In this document: positions 50,886-60,406 of the stretch, piece by piece
Position numbering within the stretch: position 1 is the stretch's first letter
How the letters are laid out: every line of letters starts with the position of its first letter
NCBI GenBank assembly: GCA_904066235.2
Contig: CAJFCV020000002.1
Location: 4,898,001 to 4,962,000, forward strand
Source of the DNA: Bursaphelenchus xylophilus
Taxonomy: Eukaryota; Nematoda; Chromadorea; Rhabditida; Aphelenchoididae
Reading direction: 5' to 3'
DNA length: 64,000 nt
Translations under genes and position numbers: made by a program
The notes under the pieces: generated by a model
Database searches by the model: none
The model's input: the letters and a program-made list of their open reading frames with translations, nothing else
Told to the model about the DNA's origin: nothing

Positions 50886-51797
50886 TCATTCTTCGTCCTT
50901 GTAGAATCGCCGCATCTTCACGAAATTCTGAAGTCATCAAAATTAAATTTTTCGAAAAAATGATGACTTTAAATTAGAGTTCAAATAAGAATTTAGTAGT
51001 ATACCTTCGCAGTAGTGGTCATTCTGTACGATCGGCCGGATGGGATGATAATCAAATCGCCGTATTCGCAGAGGATTCTGATCCATTCTCCGTCTTTGGT
51101 CTCCACATCAAAGTAAGCGGCTCCTTCCACAATCATCCGAGCAATCTCTCCGTCGGCTTCGTTCTCTTCGAACAGCTCTGCCATCTAAACAATATAAATT
51201 TCAGATAACGATTTGCGGAAATAACAAGGACCATGGCATTTCCTTCCCAAAATTTTTTCCTAATTGTTGTAAACGCGATATTTTTGTAGCATGGGAATTA
51301 TTTACGGAAATGTGACTCAAGAGTTAGGCAATCGAGGTAGAGTAGAATTTAATGGATTAAGAGGGCACGCAGAGTACATCTTCTGAGAAAAAATAATTTT
51401 TGTGGTACATCTTCTTATTTTTAATCATCATTGGTATTTGCAATCTATAAATTCTGTTGTGGATGCCATAAATTATGATAATTTTGGCAAAAAATCTTAA
51501 TTCTTCTTTCAAGAGAATATTTTTTGCCGAATTTTTCAATATTCTCACCTTGTCCTCGAAATCGATCGTATTCTGCGCATCCAGAGTGTAGGTGTCCTCT
51601 TTCTTGAAGTTCCTCTCCATTTTCATCAACGCGATTCTTTTGGACAAGCTGATGTGGTCATCCAGATCGAGTTTATAGTACAAAGTGCCGGTTCTTTTCG
51701 TCAATTCATCCGCATTTAGTTTCTTCGGAGGGAAACAATGATGCGGAAGGCGGGGATCGCCGCATGGGTAGGGCTCCATGCACCAGATCTGGACCAT
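50886..51797 (-). CDS. acireductone dioxygenase-like protein without metal ligands, 156 aa
   Basis: Exons 51797..51549, 51184..51005 and 50927..50886 join in phase 0. A TTTCCAG acceptor sits 6 bases before the ATG, fitting trans-splicing. ARD normally acts in the methionine salvage pathway, oxidising acireductone with Fe(II) or Ni(II) held by His-x-His-x3-Glu and a later His. Similarity to the family is clear ([55 protein letters not shown]). An ungapped alignment across this cupin core puts Asn91 and Ala93 at the two His, Ile97 at the Glu, and Tyr136 at the last His, so every ligand is gone. The C-terminus stops shortly after the core and lacks the usual GEPVWTAYNRP tail. The frame is open and introns are clean, so it looks maintained as a probable pseudoenzyme. 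AATAAA (minus strand) is at 50784-50789. Confidence 0.88.
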
Positions 51798-52185
51798 TTT
51801 ACTCTGGAAATCGGGGTTTATAAGAATAAATTTTTCAAATTTTGAGTGAACGCGAAAGTGAAAAGCTCTAAAAAGTGCGGGAAAAAGTTCAAAGTCAAAG
51901 TTTTCGTATCCGATATGCCTGAGGGGGTTTAATTTCACTCTCAAAACAGCTCCCTCTTGCCATGGTTTGCTCTTCCAATTTCCGCATTTTAATTAATTAC
52001 AATACTTTTTCAAGGCGCACCATTCCCGGATCCAGGAATTAAATTCTTCCCCGACTAACTGTCCCTGTTATTTGGGGGACCATTCCACGCCCCTTGGAAC
52101 CCTTTCTTTGGCGACCTTTAAACCCAAAAAGCTAATAAAAATATTAGGAAAACACAAGACCCGTTACAGTGACGTTGGAGAGTAG

Positions 52186-52374
52186 TCAGGGGTTGAAATC
52201 ATCCTCTGTGTAATTCCGTCCCAGGAAAAACATTTTCGAAAAAATTGTGGTTTCCCGTCGCTCAACGTGGCGGTAAACAAAGTCCGCTGTAATGGGTGTA
52301 GTTAGGACTCCAGACTTATGCCGGAGATGATATTTTTGCAGGAATTGGAGAGCAAATTGAAAAGACAAGGTCAT
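52186..52374 (-). CDS. candidate small ORF, 62 codons
   Basis: The frame from ATG 52374 to TGA reads coding-like (SGVLTTPITADFVYRHVERR). It stays open upstream for 30 more codons through a hydrophobic stretch (AALCLSIILLIILS) that lacks an ATG. That would suit the last exon of a membrane or secreted protein, but no good acceptor is seen upstream. Family unknown. Confidence 0.28.
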   Translation of the reverse strand: MTLSFQFALQFLQKYHLRHKSGVLTTPITADFVYRHVERRETTIFSKMFFLGRNYTEDDFNP

Positions 52375-52589
52375 GGATAATATAATTAGCAGGATGATTG
52401 AGAGACACAGGGCAGCACAAGCATGATAGGTAAACAAATAACAGGTATAGTAAATTTCGTTATATTAGAGAGGGGGTTGGCCAAAACTGGGAGCAATTTT
52501 GCATATATCAAAAATTTAAAAAAAAATGGAAAGTTCGTGTGGAATGAAGGCACCTGATGAAACTTGACACAAATTGAGATTATATGCAA

Positions 52590-52690
52590 AATATGGCCAA
52601 AAAGTCTTTCTCTAACTTCCTCTCTTCATTTCCCATAGTCTACCGCCAAAAATACGTACGCCGGCAATCCTTTTGAGGAACCTATTTGCA
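52590..52690 (+). repeat. degenerate copy of the dispersed repeat
   Basis: It has AAAAAGTCTTTCTCTAACTT, CTCTTCATTTCCCATAGTCT and ACCGCCAAAAAT in family order. The core after the CCGCCAAAAA block is diverged. Confidence 0.5.
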
Positions 52691-53129
52691 GATTAACAAT
52701 GTAAAATTTGAGGGAAAGGTGAGCATAGTGACATTATTACTATCGCTGAAAACCGACTTTCCAACTTCACTTTTTCCACGGCAAATATATTTTGATCTCT
52801 TTACAACTTATTGTGAAAACCCTTTACTGCACTGTAAATGGACGATAAACAAATTAAAGACCATCTTTTCCCAACTATGTGACCACGAAAAATAAAGTAA
52901 ATGAAGAGCACATCCTGCACTGCTACCCACAAATCAGTCAATTAGGGAACAAACGTTGCCAATTAAACGCAAAAAGCACCGACAAAAGAGACGTCTGAGA
53001 AATGCACCCTAAGGCGATTACGCAAGTCCGCCACTTCAGGATTACCTTAACTTCAGGTTCATTTTTTTGTTTTGCAATATAAAACATGGCGATAAAAAAG
53101 GTTTCAAGGGAGGATGAAATGCAAAATTC

Positions 53130-53240
53130 AAAATAATCGAAAACGTTTTTCTCTTTTTTCCCTCTCCTCATTTTCCGTAGTCTTTTGCGAAGCCTTTTTG
53201 TGGAATATTTCGGGTGTTGTCGTAAATTGGGAATTAAGAT
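53130..53240 (+). repeat. degenerate copy of the dispersed repeat
   Basis: TTTTTCTCTTTTTTCCCTCT, CCTCATTTTCCGTAGTCTTT and TGGAATATTTCGGGTGT follow the family order. Confidence 0.5.
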
Positions 53241-54520
53241 ATTTGGTAATTGATATGTAGCATAGATAGAATGGGTATGAAAATTTTGAAAAAACGCATC
53301 ACCATTTCGTTTTTGGACAACCGTAAGGCAATTTATGGCATCTCAAAGGCCCCTAAAATACGAATAGGATAAACTACAACAAAAAAATGCAGATGTGTCG
53401 GAAAGAAAGGGAAATTTGGGTTTTTTAAGATGATCAAGAGTACAAACCAAGACCACTAAAAACGAGTTACTGGAACCCCTTTCCCCAACCTCACCCTCAA
53501 CCTCACCTGAGGCAATTGTCCGCCACAAGTACCCCCATCTAAAACATTAAGGGCGAGCTGCCCGAAGGCAAGGAAGACTCTTCAAACAGGGCGGATTCTA
53601 GACCTTACCCTTACTCTCTTTTCGTCGATAAATAAAAAAAAGCGAAAGTAGCGGTTACAGCCGCAAACTCCCCTTAAAGACCGCTGGGAAGACAGGTTCC
53701 ACGCAATCAAAGAATGGCCCCGAAGGCTTTAATCAGCAGAGACAAAGCAAGTTCGCCCAGCAATCACACGTGCGCGGACAAGCGATGCACAAGGACATCA
53801 AGAGGGGGAAAAGGATAACATAAAACCACGAAGGGTTTCCGTGAGTTACATGACAACAACAATTCGAAACAAAGAGACGCTTCTTGTCATCTTGTTCGTA
53901 TAAAGTCTCGGTTTGTAATCAATCAGAACCGAGACTAAATTCCAGACAATTCAGGGAGGGCTTTGTGCGAAACGTGTGTTTTTGAAAGAAACGGTAGTGT
54001 ATTTTACAATTGTTTTCCAGCAATTTTTCAACATTAGCGTGTGTATAAAAAAGACGACAATAAAAGAGCAAGGTGAGAACTTCAGATTTAAAAAAAAACT
54101 TGATTCAAATAAGGTACCCAGAGACATTTTTCCAAATTTTTTTCGAAAAAACTTATAGTCTGTTCGAGTTGCTGATTAAAGAATTTTCACAAAACATTAA
54201 ACTTTCAACTTTTCTTTGAACACTTTGTTTGTCTCTAAAGGATCAGCAAAATTATTCTGCGACGTGACAAATCCATGAGTTCCCAATAAAATTCATGTTT
54301 TGAACTTTGAAGCCAATCACAAAATACTTTGCGGAACAGACGAATACTAACGACGAAGCCGTGCAGTCTACAACTCAACATCTATGGCTGTTTAAAGAAG
54401 TGTGGAACGCCTCAGGGACCAAATTGATACGTTCTTGGAAACGACCTTCAATTTCAAGGCTAAGCTAAAGGACTTGGGTTTAATAAATAAAATGCACAAT
54501 CTTACAATGCAATTATTTAT

Positions 54521-54739
54521 TTACAATTCTGTTAAAAAATAAAAAATTTTTATATTTTTTTCCAAAACTGGTTCAAAAAATTCCTCAGAACTTTGGAGTT
54601 GTACTAACAACAAATCACTTGTATTACAGTTAATTGTAAATTGTGTATTCACCGTTGCTTCATCGACTTCAATTCCCTTTCCGAACAACTTTATATTCGT
54701 AACGTTGAATTTGGTTTTTCTTTGTGAAGATGACGTCAT
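54521..54739 (-). CDS. single filamin-type Ig-like domain protein, 72 aa
   Basis: One exon, ATG 54739 to TAA at 54521-54523. A TTAGCAG acceptor lies one base before the ATG, suggesting a trans-spliced message. AATAAA on the minus strand (54516-54521) overlaps the stop codon by one base, and further AT-rich sequence follows. The core IKLFGKGIEVDEATVNTQFT resembles the first strands of a filamin repeat (GxGL/I-x-A-x-V-x-x-x-x-x-F-T-V/I) and is followed by LLLVQLQSS as the next strand. Filamins carry many such repeats after actin-binding domains. Here only one partial repeat exists, so it is either a free-standing small protein or a fragment. The match is short, so the family call is tentative. 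Confidence 0.45.
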   Translation of the reverse strand: MTSSSQRKTKFNVTNIKLFGKGIEVDEATVNTQFTINCNTSDLLLVQLQSSEEFFEPVLEKNIKIFYFLTEL

Positions 54740-54977
54740 CCTGCTAAGTTTTAGTTTTCATTGAGTCAGCTGACCGACGCTTGATATAGTTGCTCTCTCC
54801 TTGAACTATATTAACCGCTTCTAATTACTCTCTAACGGCTTTGTTTACAACGCAGTCTGAATAAAATTTGTAGCCCGGATGACTTTGTTCGATGAGTCTG
54901 TTCCAAAGGTTGTTCCATTTTTTGAATCACAATTTAAAAGGAATATTTTGGATGATTATCACAACGTACAGTGGGCG

Positions 54978-55207
54978 ACCTGATCCAGTGGCAAAAAACG
55001 TACCATTTTGCATCCAGAAAGTATCCAAAAATGTGGCAAAATACCTCCCTCTCCAAGTGAAAAAAATCAGATTTCAAAAGCGCACCCGCTCTTTTTGTGA
55101 GGACAAGAGCGCGCCCTTCAAAGCGAAGTTTTTTCACTTGGAGAGGGAAGCATTTTACCACATTTTTGATGCTTCAAAATGGTACGTTTTTTGCCACTGG
55201 ATCAGGT
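54978..55207. mobile_element. 230-bp palindromic MITE-like element
   Basis: It begins ACCTGATCCAGTGGCAAAAA and ends with the reverse complement of that. The outer 30 or so bases of each half are perfectly mirrored, and the inner halves (CCCTCTCCAAGTGAAAAAA and its mirror) stay close with small differences around the centre near 55092. No frame for a transposase. No clear target duplication. Confidence 0.85.
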
Positions 55208-55434
55208 CTGTAGAAAGACGCATAATTGCCGGGGCCGGTGTCGTTTTGAACATTGGATGAAGAAACTGCAATTGAATTTGGCCAGTCAGCAGGACTAACG
55301 TCAGACATGTTTGACCGGGTCTTGACACCTTCACTGCCCTGGAATCTCCTCGGAATGGACGGAACTGGACCGTATTTCACCAATTCCCCAAGAGTTATAA
55401 AAACACAAACTACAAAAAATCCCAGGATTGTAAT
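55174..55434 (-). CDS. coding-like frame without ATG, ending in the MITE
   Basis: The frame opens after a stop at 55435-55437 and runs 86 codons: a hydrophobic signal-like start (ILGFFVVCVFITLGE), then a polar region rich in Pro, Ser and Asn (VKYGPVPSIPRRFQG, ADWPNSIAVSSSN). The last codons and the stop come from the palindromic element. No ATG precedes the signal-like part and no clear acceptor is visible, so a first exon may be missing or the gene is dead. It starts just after the stop of the coiled-coil gene on the same strand. Confidence 0.28.
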   Translation of the reverse strand: MTILGFFVVCVFITLGELVKYGPVPSIPRRFQGSEGVKTRSNMSDVSPADWPNSIAVSSSNVQNDTGPGNYASFYRPDPVAKNVPF

Positions 55435-55460
55435 TTATTCCAAAAAAGAACAATTCATAT

Positions 55461-56586
55461 TCAAATCTCATTCATGATACGACGACCCCTTCGATGAATC
55501 TGTTCCAGATGTCGTTTTCTCTTCAGCTCCTCCAGATCGGCCTTAACTTCATCGACTTGAGTTCTCTTCTCGACCACCTCCATATTTGTTGAATTCAATT
55601 CGATTTTCAACTTCTCGACCACGACCTCATTTTGGACCACTTTTAATTTCCATTCGGCCACTTGATCTTTCAGCCAGTTAATCTCTCGCTGAACTCTGTT
55701 TAACTCACTCTAAAAATAAAAAAAAAATATATGTATCCAAGAAAGTATTTTATTTTACCTGACTGTTCTTTCTGAGCCGACGACTCTCTTCGGTGAGGTT
55801 TTGTTGAGAGATTCGTTTGAAATAGATCATCTTCCGGCAATATTGCACATTACAATTCATATCAGAGACAACGGTCGCATTCTCGGCCAGCTGATGGGAT
55901 TGGTGTCGGAGGACTTTCTGAAGATAGGAAATGTAACCAAAAGTCAATGTTTTTACATTGATCAAAATGATATAAGATTAAATTTTCCCGCCAAATTTGG
56001 CTTTCTGTTTCAAATCAACAATATAAAGCAGCCAGGGAAGAGCCGATTAAAAAATCCTGTGATCGTCTCTCTTCATTTTCTCTAATCTCTCGCAAAAAAC
56101 TTTCGTTGAATGTCTTCGCTCTCCTTGCAAAGCATGAATTAAAATGTCCAAGAGTTAATCTATGGTCTAGACAGAGAATCTACGCCAAATTTGAAGAAGG
56201 TTGGTCATACGAGAACTCCCCAAAATATTATTTTACCTTTCCAAAATCCCCCTCCCACAGCTTTTCCCACTTCTTCACATCGTCCGCCAATTGTAATGGC
56301 CATGAGGATAGACTTTTGGCCTCTTTCTTCTTCTGATCCACGATCTCTCGCATCTGGAATAATTAACATTAATTTTAAATCCTTTTCTCACCTTCTTGAC
56401 CTTCCCTTCGGCTTCATTCCTCGCTTTTGTCAGCACTTCCAAGGCTTCATCGATTCTTTTTGACTCTTTCTTCAATTCTTTCACAACTTTCTTGTAATCC
56501 ACATTCTCTTTTTGATCCAAATTATGAACCGTCTCTTCGGTCGATTGAAAGGAAACATGGGAAATAATATCAGCCGAGGAGAACAT
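55461..56586 (-). CDS. coiled-coil protein, 239 aa, family not recognised
   Basis: Exons 56586..56392, 56353..56237, 55917..55759 and 55709..55461 all join in phase 0 (720 nt with stop). The chain is highly charged and rich in Glu, Lys, Leu and Val, with heptad-like spacing in residues about 28-65 (KKVVKELKKESKRIDEALEV) and again in the last 80 (EVVVEKLKIELNSTNMEVVE, VDEVKADLEELKRKRHLEQ), so two coiled coils are likely. The middle has two Trp-rich turns (LSSWPLQLADDVKKWEKLW). The C-terminus is basic (HRRGRRIMNEI). There is no signal peptide or membrane segment, so it is probably cytoplasmic or nuclear. The sequence just upstream of its ATG (56600-56712) is a duplicate of 59547-59670. Confidence 0.72.
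56030..56180 (+). repeat. degenerate copy of the dispersed repeat, inside a coiled-coil-gene intron
   Basis: GATCGTCTCTCTTCATTTTC, TCTCTCGCAAAAAACTTTCG, TTGAATGTCTTCGCTCTCC and TTGCAAAGCATGAATTAAAA follow the family order, including the block beyond the core. Confidence 0.55.
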
Positions 56587-56599
56587 CGCCAAACAGAAA

Positions 56600-56712
56600 A
56601 AAATGGGATTTATTCAAAATAAAATTGGAAAGTAAGTCCGAATATTTAAAAAAATATTTTTGAAAAGTATTCAAATAAAATCTTGGATAATTGTGTGTAA
56701 TGTATAATGTAA
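56600..56712. repeat. duplicated AT-rich segment, copy 1
   Basis: It matches 59547-59670 in order and spacing: TTTATTCAAAATAAA, TTGGAAAGTAA, AAGTATTCAAATAAAATCTT and ATAATTGTGTGTAATGTA. Read on the minus strand it resembles a 3'UTR with AATAAA. Confidence 0.8.
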
Positions 56713-57061
56713 ACCGCAATGATGCTCAAAAAAGTCGAAAAGGTGCAAAAACGGTACTTTTGCACTGTTACTCTGAAACTGTTAGAAAACAACACCATCC
56801 TTATATTATCAAGTACTCGGAATTATATATGGTATCCTCATCATCCATAAGGATTTTAGTTACATAAGGCTTACGCATTTTAGACAGCGTCCCAAATTTC
56901 TACGATTTGCTAATTAGATGTAATACAACAGATTTTTTATTTTTTGCGTAGTATTATAGAAATGTTTACACTGTATAATATACTTTTCTCCGTTTTTGGA
57001 CAACCTTTCGTTTTTAAAGCTTCAGAATCATTGTTTGCTCTGATCCCAATGAAAGTCTTTG

Positions 57062-59082
57062 TCAATTTGGACGAAGGTTCGGCAAACGATATGGCGTTTC
57101 TGAAAATAAAAAAGAAAGTATTTTTTAAATCAGCGAGCTGTTGCAAAGCGCCAGCTAGAAATTTCAAGAATCGGTATCTGGTGTTTAAATTTTACCTCCG
57201 TGTACATCATGGAACCATTCGGTGGTTCTGCCATTTCGCCGAGTATAGAATAAGTTGTCCGTCAGTCGGCCAAATTTCACAGTGCTGCCTTTTGCCAGAA
57301 CGTACTCAATGATCTTGTTGTCAATGATGTAGACAAGCTAAAAAATGTTTTCTGTCAATGCGGATATGTAGGATTGTTGTATTTTACATTGTAAGTAAAA
57401 TCACGGTTACCAGACGGTGATAAAAAAATAGGAGTTTACCTTCACCAGATAGCGACATTTCCTTCCCTTTACCGTTCGTATGGAAACCAGATACGAATTT
57501 GGACCTGCTCGGCAGAATCTCCTTATTACTTCTCTCGTGCGGCTCTTTTTTTCAAAGTCGTATATCACCATTGCTCCGGCGTAAAATATTACAACCAGGT
57601 CGTTGTGCACCATCGCATCTTTAAACTAAATATTGGATTAATAATCTCTCAAGGGCAGCCGAGTTTATACTCCTTTCAGAGGGTTTAAACATTAGGACGT
57701 CATCAATGAGGGGAAAGGACATCTGGGAAATCAAAGGATTTGACGTATTAACATGCAAAGGAAGTACCTTAGGTGCGACGTTCATGTTTTCTTTAAATTT
57801 TGCACACACTTTGGGCATAGGCTACATATCAATTTCTGAAAGTTTCATCTTGCGTTTTACAGGATCAGCCGATATATACTGACTCCTCCCCCAAGCTTGT
57901 GTTTTTTGAGGTTGGATAACTTGGCCATGTAAGATTAAACAAAATCTCCCCTACTAGAGCTTGTGTCTTTTTCTATGCATATTTTAGTCGTATGCTTACC
58001 CAGTTGCGGTTGTATTCATCGTTCCAGCAGAACGTGGTGGTTTGTGAGGTCAGATCCCTGCACAGAAAGTAGAACGTAGATGATCCCACCTCCATTATTC
58101 CCGTTAAGAGTTTACCGCTACCGACTCGGATCCAATCCACCTGGTGGGACTTCGACAGAGAATCTAAGTTCTCTGGGGGCAACGAGACTTGTCTAAGATG
58201 AGCACGGCAAATCTGGTATTCCGCCGAATCTTCCAAAACATAATATACCCAGTCCTCGTCAAATGCAAGTGAAGTTGATGAATCAATTTGAATGTTTACG
58301 GCGGTCTGAAAAGAAAATGCCCAGTCAAGTCATGTTTTATAATGCATGTAATAAAACTTAATTTTCTGAAGCGCCAACTTACAGTGACGATAGAAGATCC
58401 CCGTTTCATGTCGAACCTGTTGCCCACCGTGAGACATAATTCTGGCTGATCGAGAGCAGGCCAGCTGGCACTTTGAAATCGTCTGTGATAATGATGGGTG
58501 TGCCCATCTTCGTTCGTTTGCAAGGAAATTTTGATTTGACCATCGTTTTTACAGAAATCTCGCAAGCATATTGGCGCTCCGCCAACATGGTTTTGTTTCA
58601 TACACGATTTGAGTACATTTGCAGATTTCAGCCACCTAAATTTAAATGTTTTAATGCTCTGAACGTCGCTCTTCTTCTGCACAGCAACCCAGAAAGGTCA
58701 GTAGAATATTGAAAACATTCAATTATCTTGATTCCCTTACCTTTTTATAACTTGAGGACACGACTCTCCCTCGTTTGGGGTGAAATCACTCTGTCTACAC
58801 ACATTCTCGCATCGCTTTTCAAACCTGCTTGATCGGGTGTACTCGTTGTCCAAATCGAGTAAAGCAACCACTGGCGTCCTTTCAAAGATCTTATAGCACA
58901 CCTCAAATTGTGACAGTGAGTAAAAATTTTAACCAAATATCCTTAATAAAGTTTTCACTTACGTCAAATGGAAGTCGCTTTAAAAAAGGTTCAAGATGGT
59001 CGAGGCTCCGAAAAACGGATCCGATAAGATAACAACAAGTTTTTTCGGATTTTACGCTTAAAAACCTTCTTCCACATCTCAT
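57062..59082 (-). CDS. F-box-like protein, nematode-specific family, 401 aa
   Basis: Exons 59082..58963, 58901..58741, 58635..58383, 58305..58000, 57625..57440, 57337..57196 and 57099..57062 sum to 1206 nt with every phase consistent. The motif FLKRLPFD followed by VCYKIFERTPVVALLDLDN (residues about 33-60) looks like an F-box. The rest alternates short beta strands (TFYFLCRDLTSQTTTF, DLVVIFYAGAMVIYDF, STVKFGRLTDNLFYTRRNG) as in a propeller-type target-binding region. Introns after LPFD (phase 0) and after the next exon (phase 2) coincide with those of the 3490-6065 gene. The exon-2 acceptor (ATTTGAG) is non-standard. A stretch at 57752-57630 inside intron 4 is open and could be an optional exon. 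A dispersed-repeat fragment also sits in that intron. A minus-strand AATAAA is at 56936-56941. Confidence 0.7.
57762..57870 (+). repeat. truncated copy of the 443-bp inverted-repeat element
   Basis: AAGTACCTTAGGTGCGACG followed by TTTTCTTTAAATTTTGCAC, a GGGCATAGGCT block, ATATCAATTTCTGAAAGTTT and TTACAGG matches the left end of 59780-60222 in order. It inserts in intron 4 of the F-box-like gene. Confidence 0.8.
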
Positions 59083-59546
59083 TTTGAGTATAAAAAATAG
59101 GTTTAATGGAAAGATTTTTACAAATGAACACCCAAATGTAAGCACAGAAAAAAATATTGCGTAATTTTCAAATTTCTGTCGTAGAGACTGCCTTCTTATA
59201 TGCATAATTACAGTGTAGACAGGGAAGGTGAAATCTCTGCACAACAAACCCTGCTCCTCGGGGCATCTGCAGTAACGACAAACTCAAAGTCAAGGTGAAT
59301 GAGACCATTACAAAACGTGTTAAATCTAAACGTTTTACATTATTGAGAGTAAATAATACTCATAGGAGTAAGCCAAAGACCTAAGGACCACAATTATCAC
59401 TTGAGTCAAATAGCAAATGGGTCGCCAAAGCTGGGCATGACTATATATGGTCTGCTGAATCCACACCGCCAGGCCACCATGGAGTCTTTACAAAAAGAGC
59501 AAGTTAATGCAGGTGACTACACGTCTAAATAACATGATATAAAAGA

Positions 59547-59670
59547 AAAAATGGAATTTATTCAAAATAAATTTGGAAAGTAAATCCGAACATTCAAAAA
59601 AAATATATTTTTGACAAGTATTCAAATAAAATCTTGTCGATAATTGTGTGTAATGTACAATGTAAATAAA
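59547..59670. repeat. duplicated AT-rich segment, copy 2
   Basis: Counterpart of 56600-56712 in the same orientation, about 2.9 kb away. It lies directly after the orphan exon-like piece on the minus strand, where a 3'UTR would be. Confidence 0.8.
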
Positions 59671-59673
59671 CTC

Positions 59674-59729
59674 TTTAGAGTTGGGTTATTTCGAGGTTCT
59701 TTTCCTTCTTGACGATGAGGTCTATGTAG
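59674..59729 (-). pseudogene. orphan last-exon-like fragment
   Basis: A CATTTCAG acceptor precedes a 56-nt stretch that reads, in the phase needed after a phase-1 intron, YIDLIVKKEKNLEITQL and then TAA. The bases beyond the stop carry AATAAA and belong to the duplicated segment. No upstream exon is found, because the 443-bp element lies there. The last exon of the F-box-like gene also enters in phase 1, so this may be the remnant of a lost tandem copy. Confidence 0.35.
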
Positions 59730-59779
59730 GCTGAAATGTGCAATGTTATTATTATATTACAGTAATCCACACCTCACAA

Positions 59780-60222
59780 GGGAAGTACCCCAAGTGCGAC
59801 GCTCAGATTTTCTTTAAATTTTGCACGCGCGTCGGGTATGGACTAAATATCAATTCCTGAAAGTTTTAGCTCGCGCTTTGCAGGCGCCGCCGAGATATCG
59901 GACGATTTATGCCGCCGAGAGAGCACGCTAAACGTGGAGAGCGGTCAGAGAGAAAAACGCTTTTCGGCCATAACTTTGGCAGTTTCGTGCGGAAAAATTT
60001 GATTTTTTGTAGAAACATTATCCTTTACGGTAGAAATCGGAATGAAACTTTTTGTGCCAAAATTCGGCAAAAAGTCCTAAATTTTCGCCAACTTTCGATA
60101 TAAAAATCTCGGTTGTTTCTGCAAAGCGCGAGCTAGGATTCTCGCATATATCTTAGAAAAAATTATTCTAATTTTGTGCCAAGTTTCATCAAAATCTGAG
60201 CGTCGCACTTGGGGTACTTCCC
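59780..60222. mobile_element. 443-bp inverted-repeat MITE, best copy of the dispersed family
   Basis: The terminal inverted repeats are perfect over 32 bases (59780-59811 and 60191-60222; start GGGAAGTACCCCAAGTGCG). A second mirrored block lies inside (TAGCTCGCGCTTTGCAG at about 59867 and its complement at about 60125), making the whole element an imperfect palindrome. It has no coding frame of its own that I would accept. The flanks show no clear target duplication. Confidence 0.85.
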
Positions 60223-60230
60223 CTGTCAGC

Positions 60231-60310
60231 TAATCTCAAGAAAGTTTGTTGAATATCTCAACTGCCTCAATAAAGGATGAGCTAAACTTTTCAGGGATTG
60301 AAAAATAACA
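60231..60310 (+). repeat. degenerate copy of the dispersed repeat core
   Basis: A short copy: AAGTTTGTTGAATATCTCAA, CTGCCTCAATAAAGG and ATGAGCTAAACTTTTCAGGG, immediately beside the full element. Confidence 0.55.
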
Positions 60311-60406
60311 TAATTACTACACAGCATGTTTGCCGTTTTTATTTAGATAACTTGTACATTACTTGTTGAGATTCCCCACCCAATCATAATTAAGTCATAT
60401 GCCAAA

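Larger units (their letters stand above)
51798..54520. other. 2.7 kb intergenic region
   Basis: It contains one weak candidate frame (52186-52374, minus) and two decayed dispersed repeats (52590-52690 and 53130-53240). CCTCAGGG is at 54410-54417. Nothing else could be supported. Confidence 0.4.
54740..55460. other. gap between two minus-strand genes, with a MITE
   Basis: It contains the palindromic element at 54978-55207 and the ATG-less frame at 55174-55434. Otherwise it is AT-rich sequence. Confidence 0.5.
59083..60406. other. 1.3 kb region of repeats upstream of the F-box-like gene
   Basis: It contains duplicated segment copy 2 (59547-59670), an orphan exon-like piece (59674-59729), the 443-bp inverted-repeat element (59780-60222) and a further decayed copy of its core at 60231-60310. 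No complete gene. Confidence 0.5.

Noticed and set aside
51357..51548. Open read-through of ARD intron 1
   Set aside because: An AT-rich continuation after a GTGAG donor. The conserved ARD core continues in exon 2 instead.
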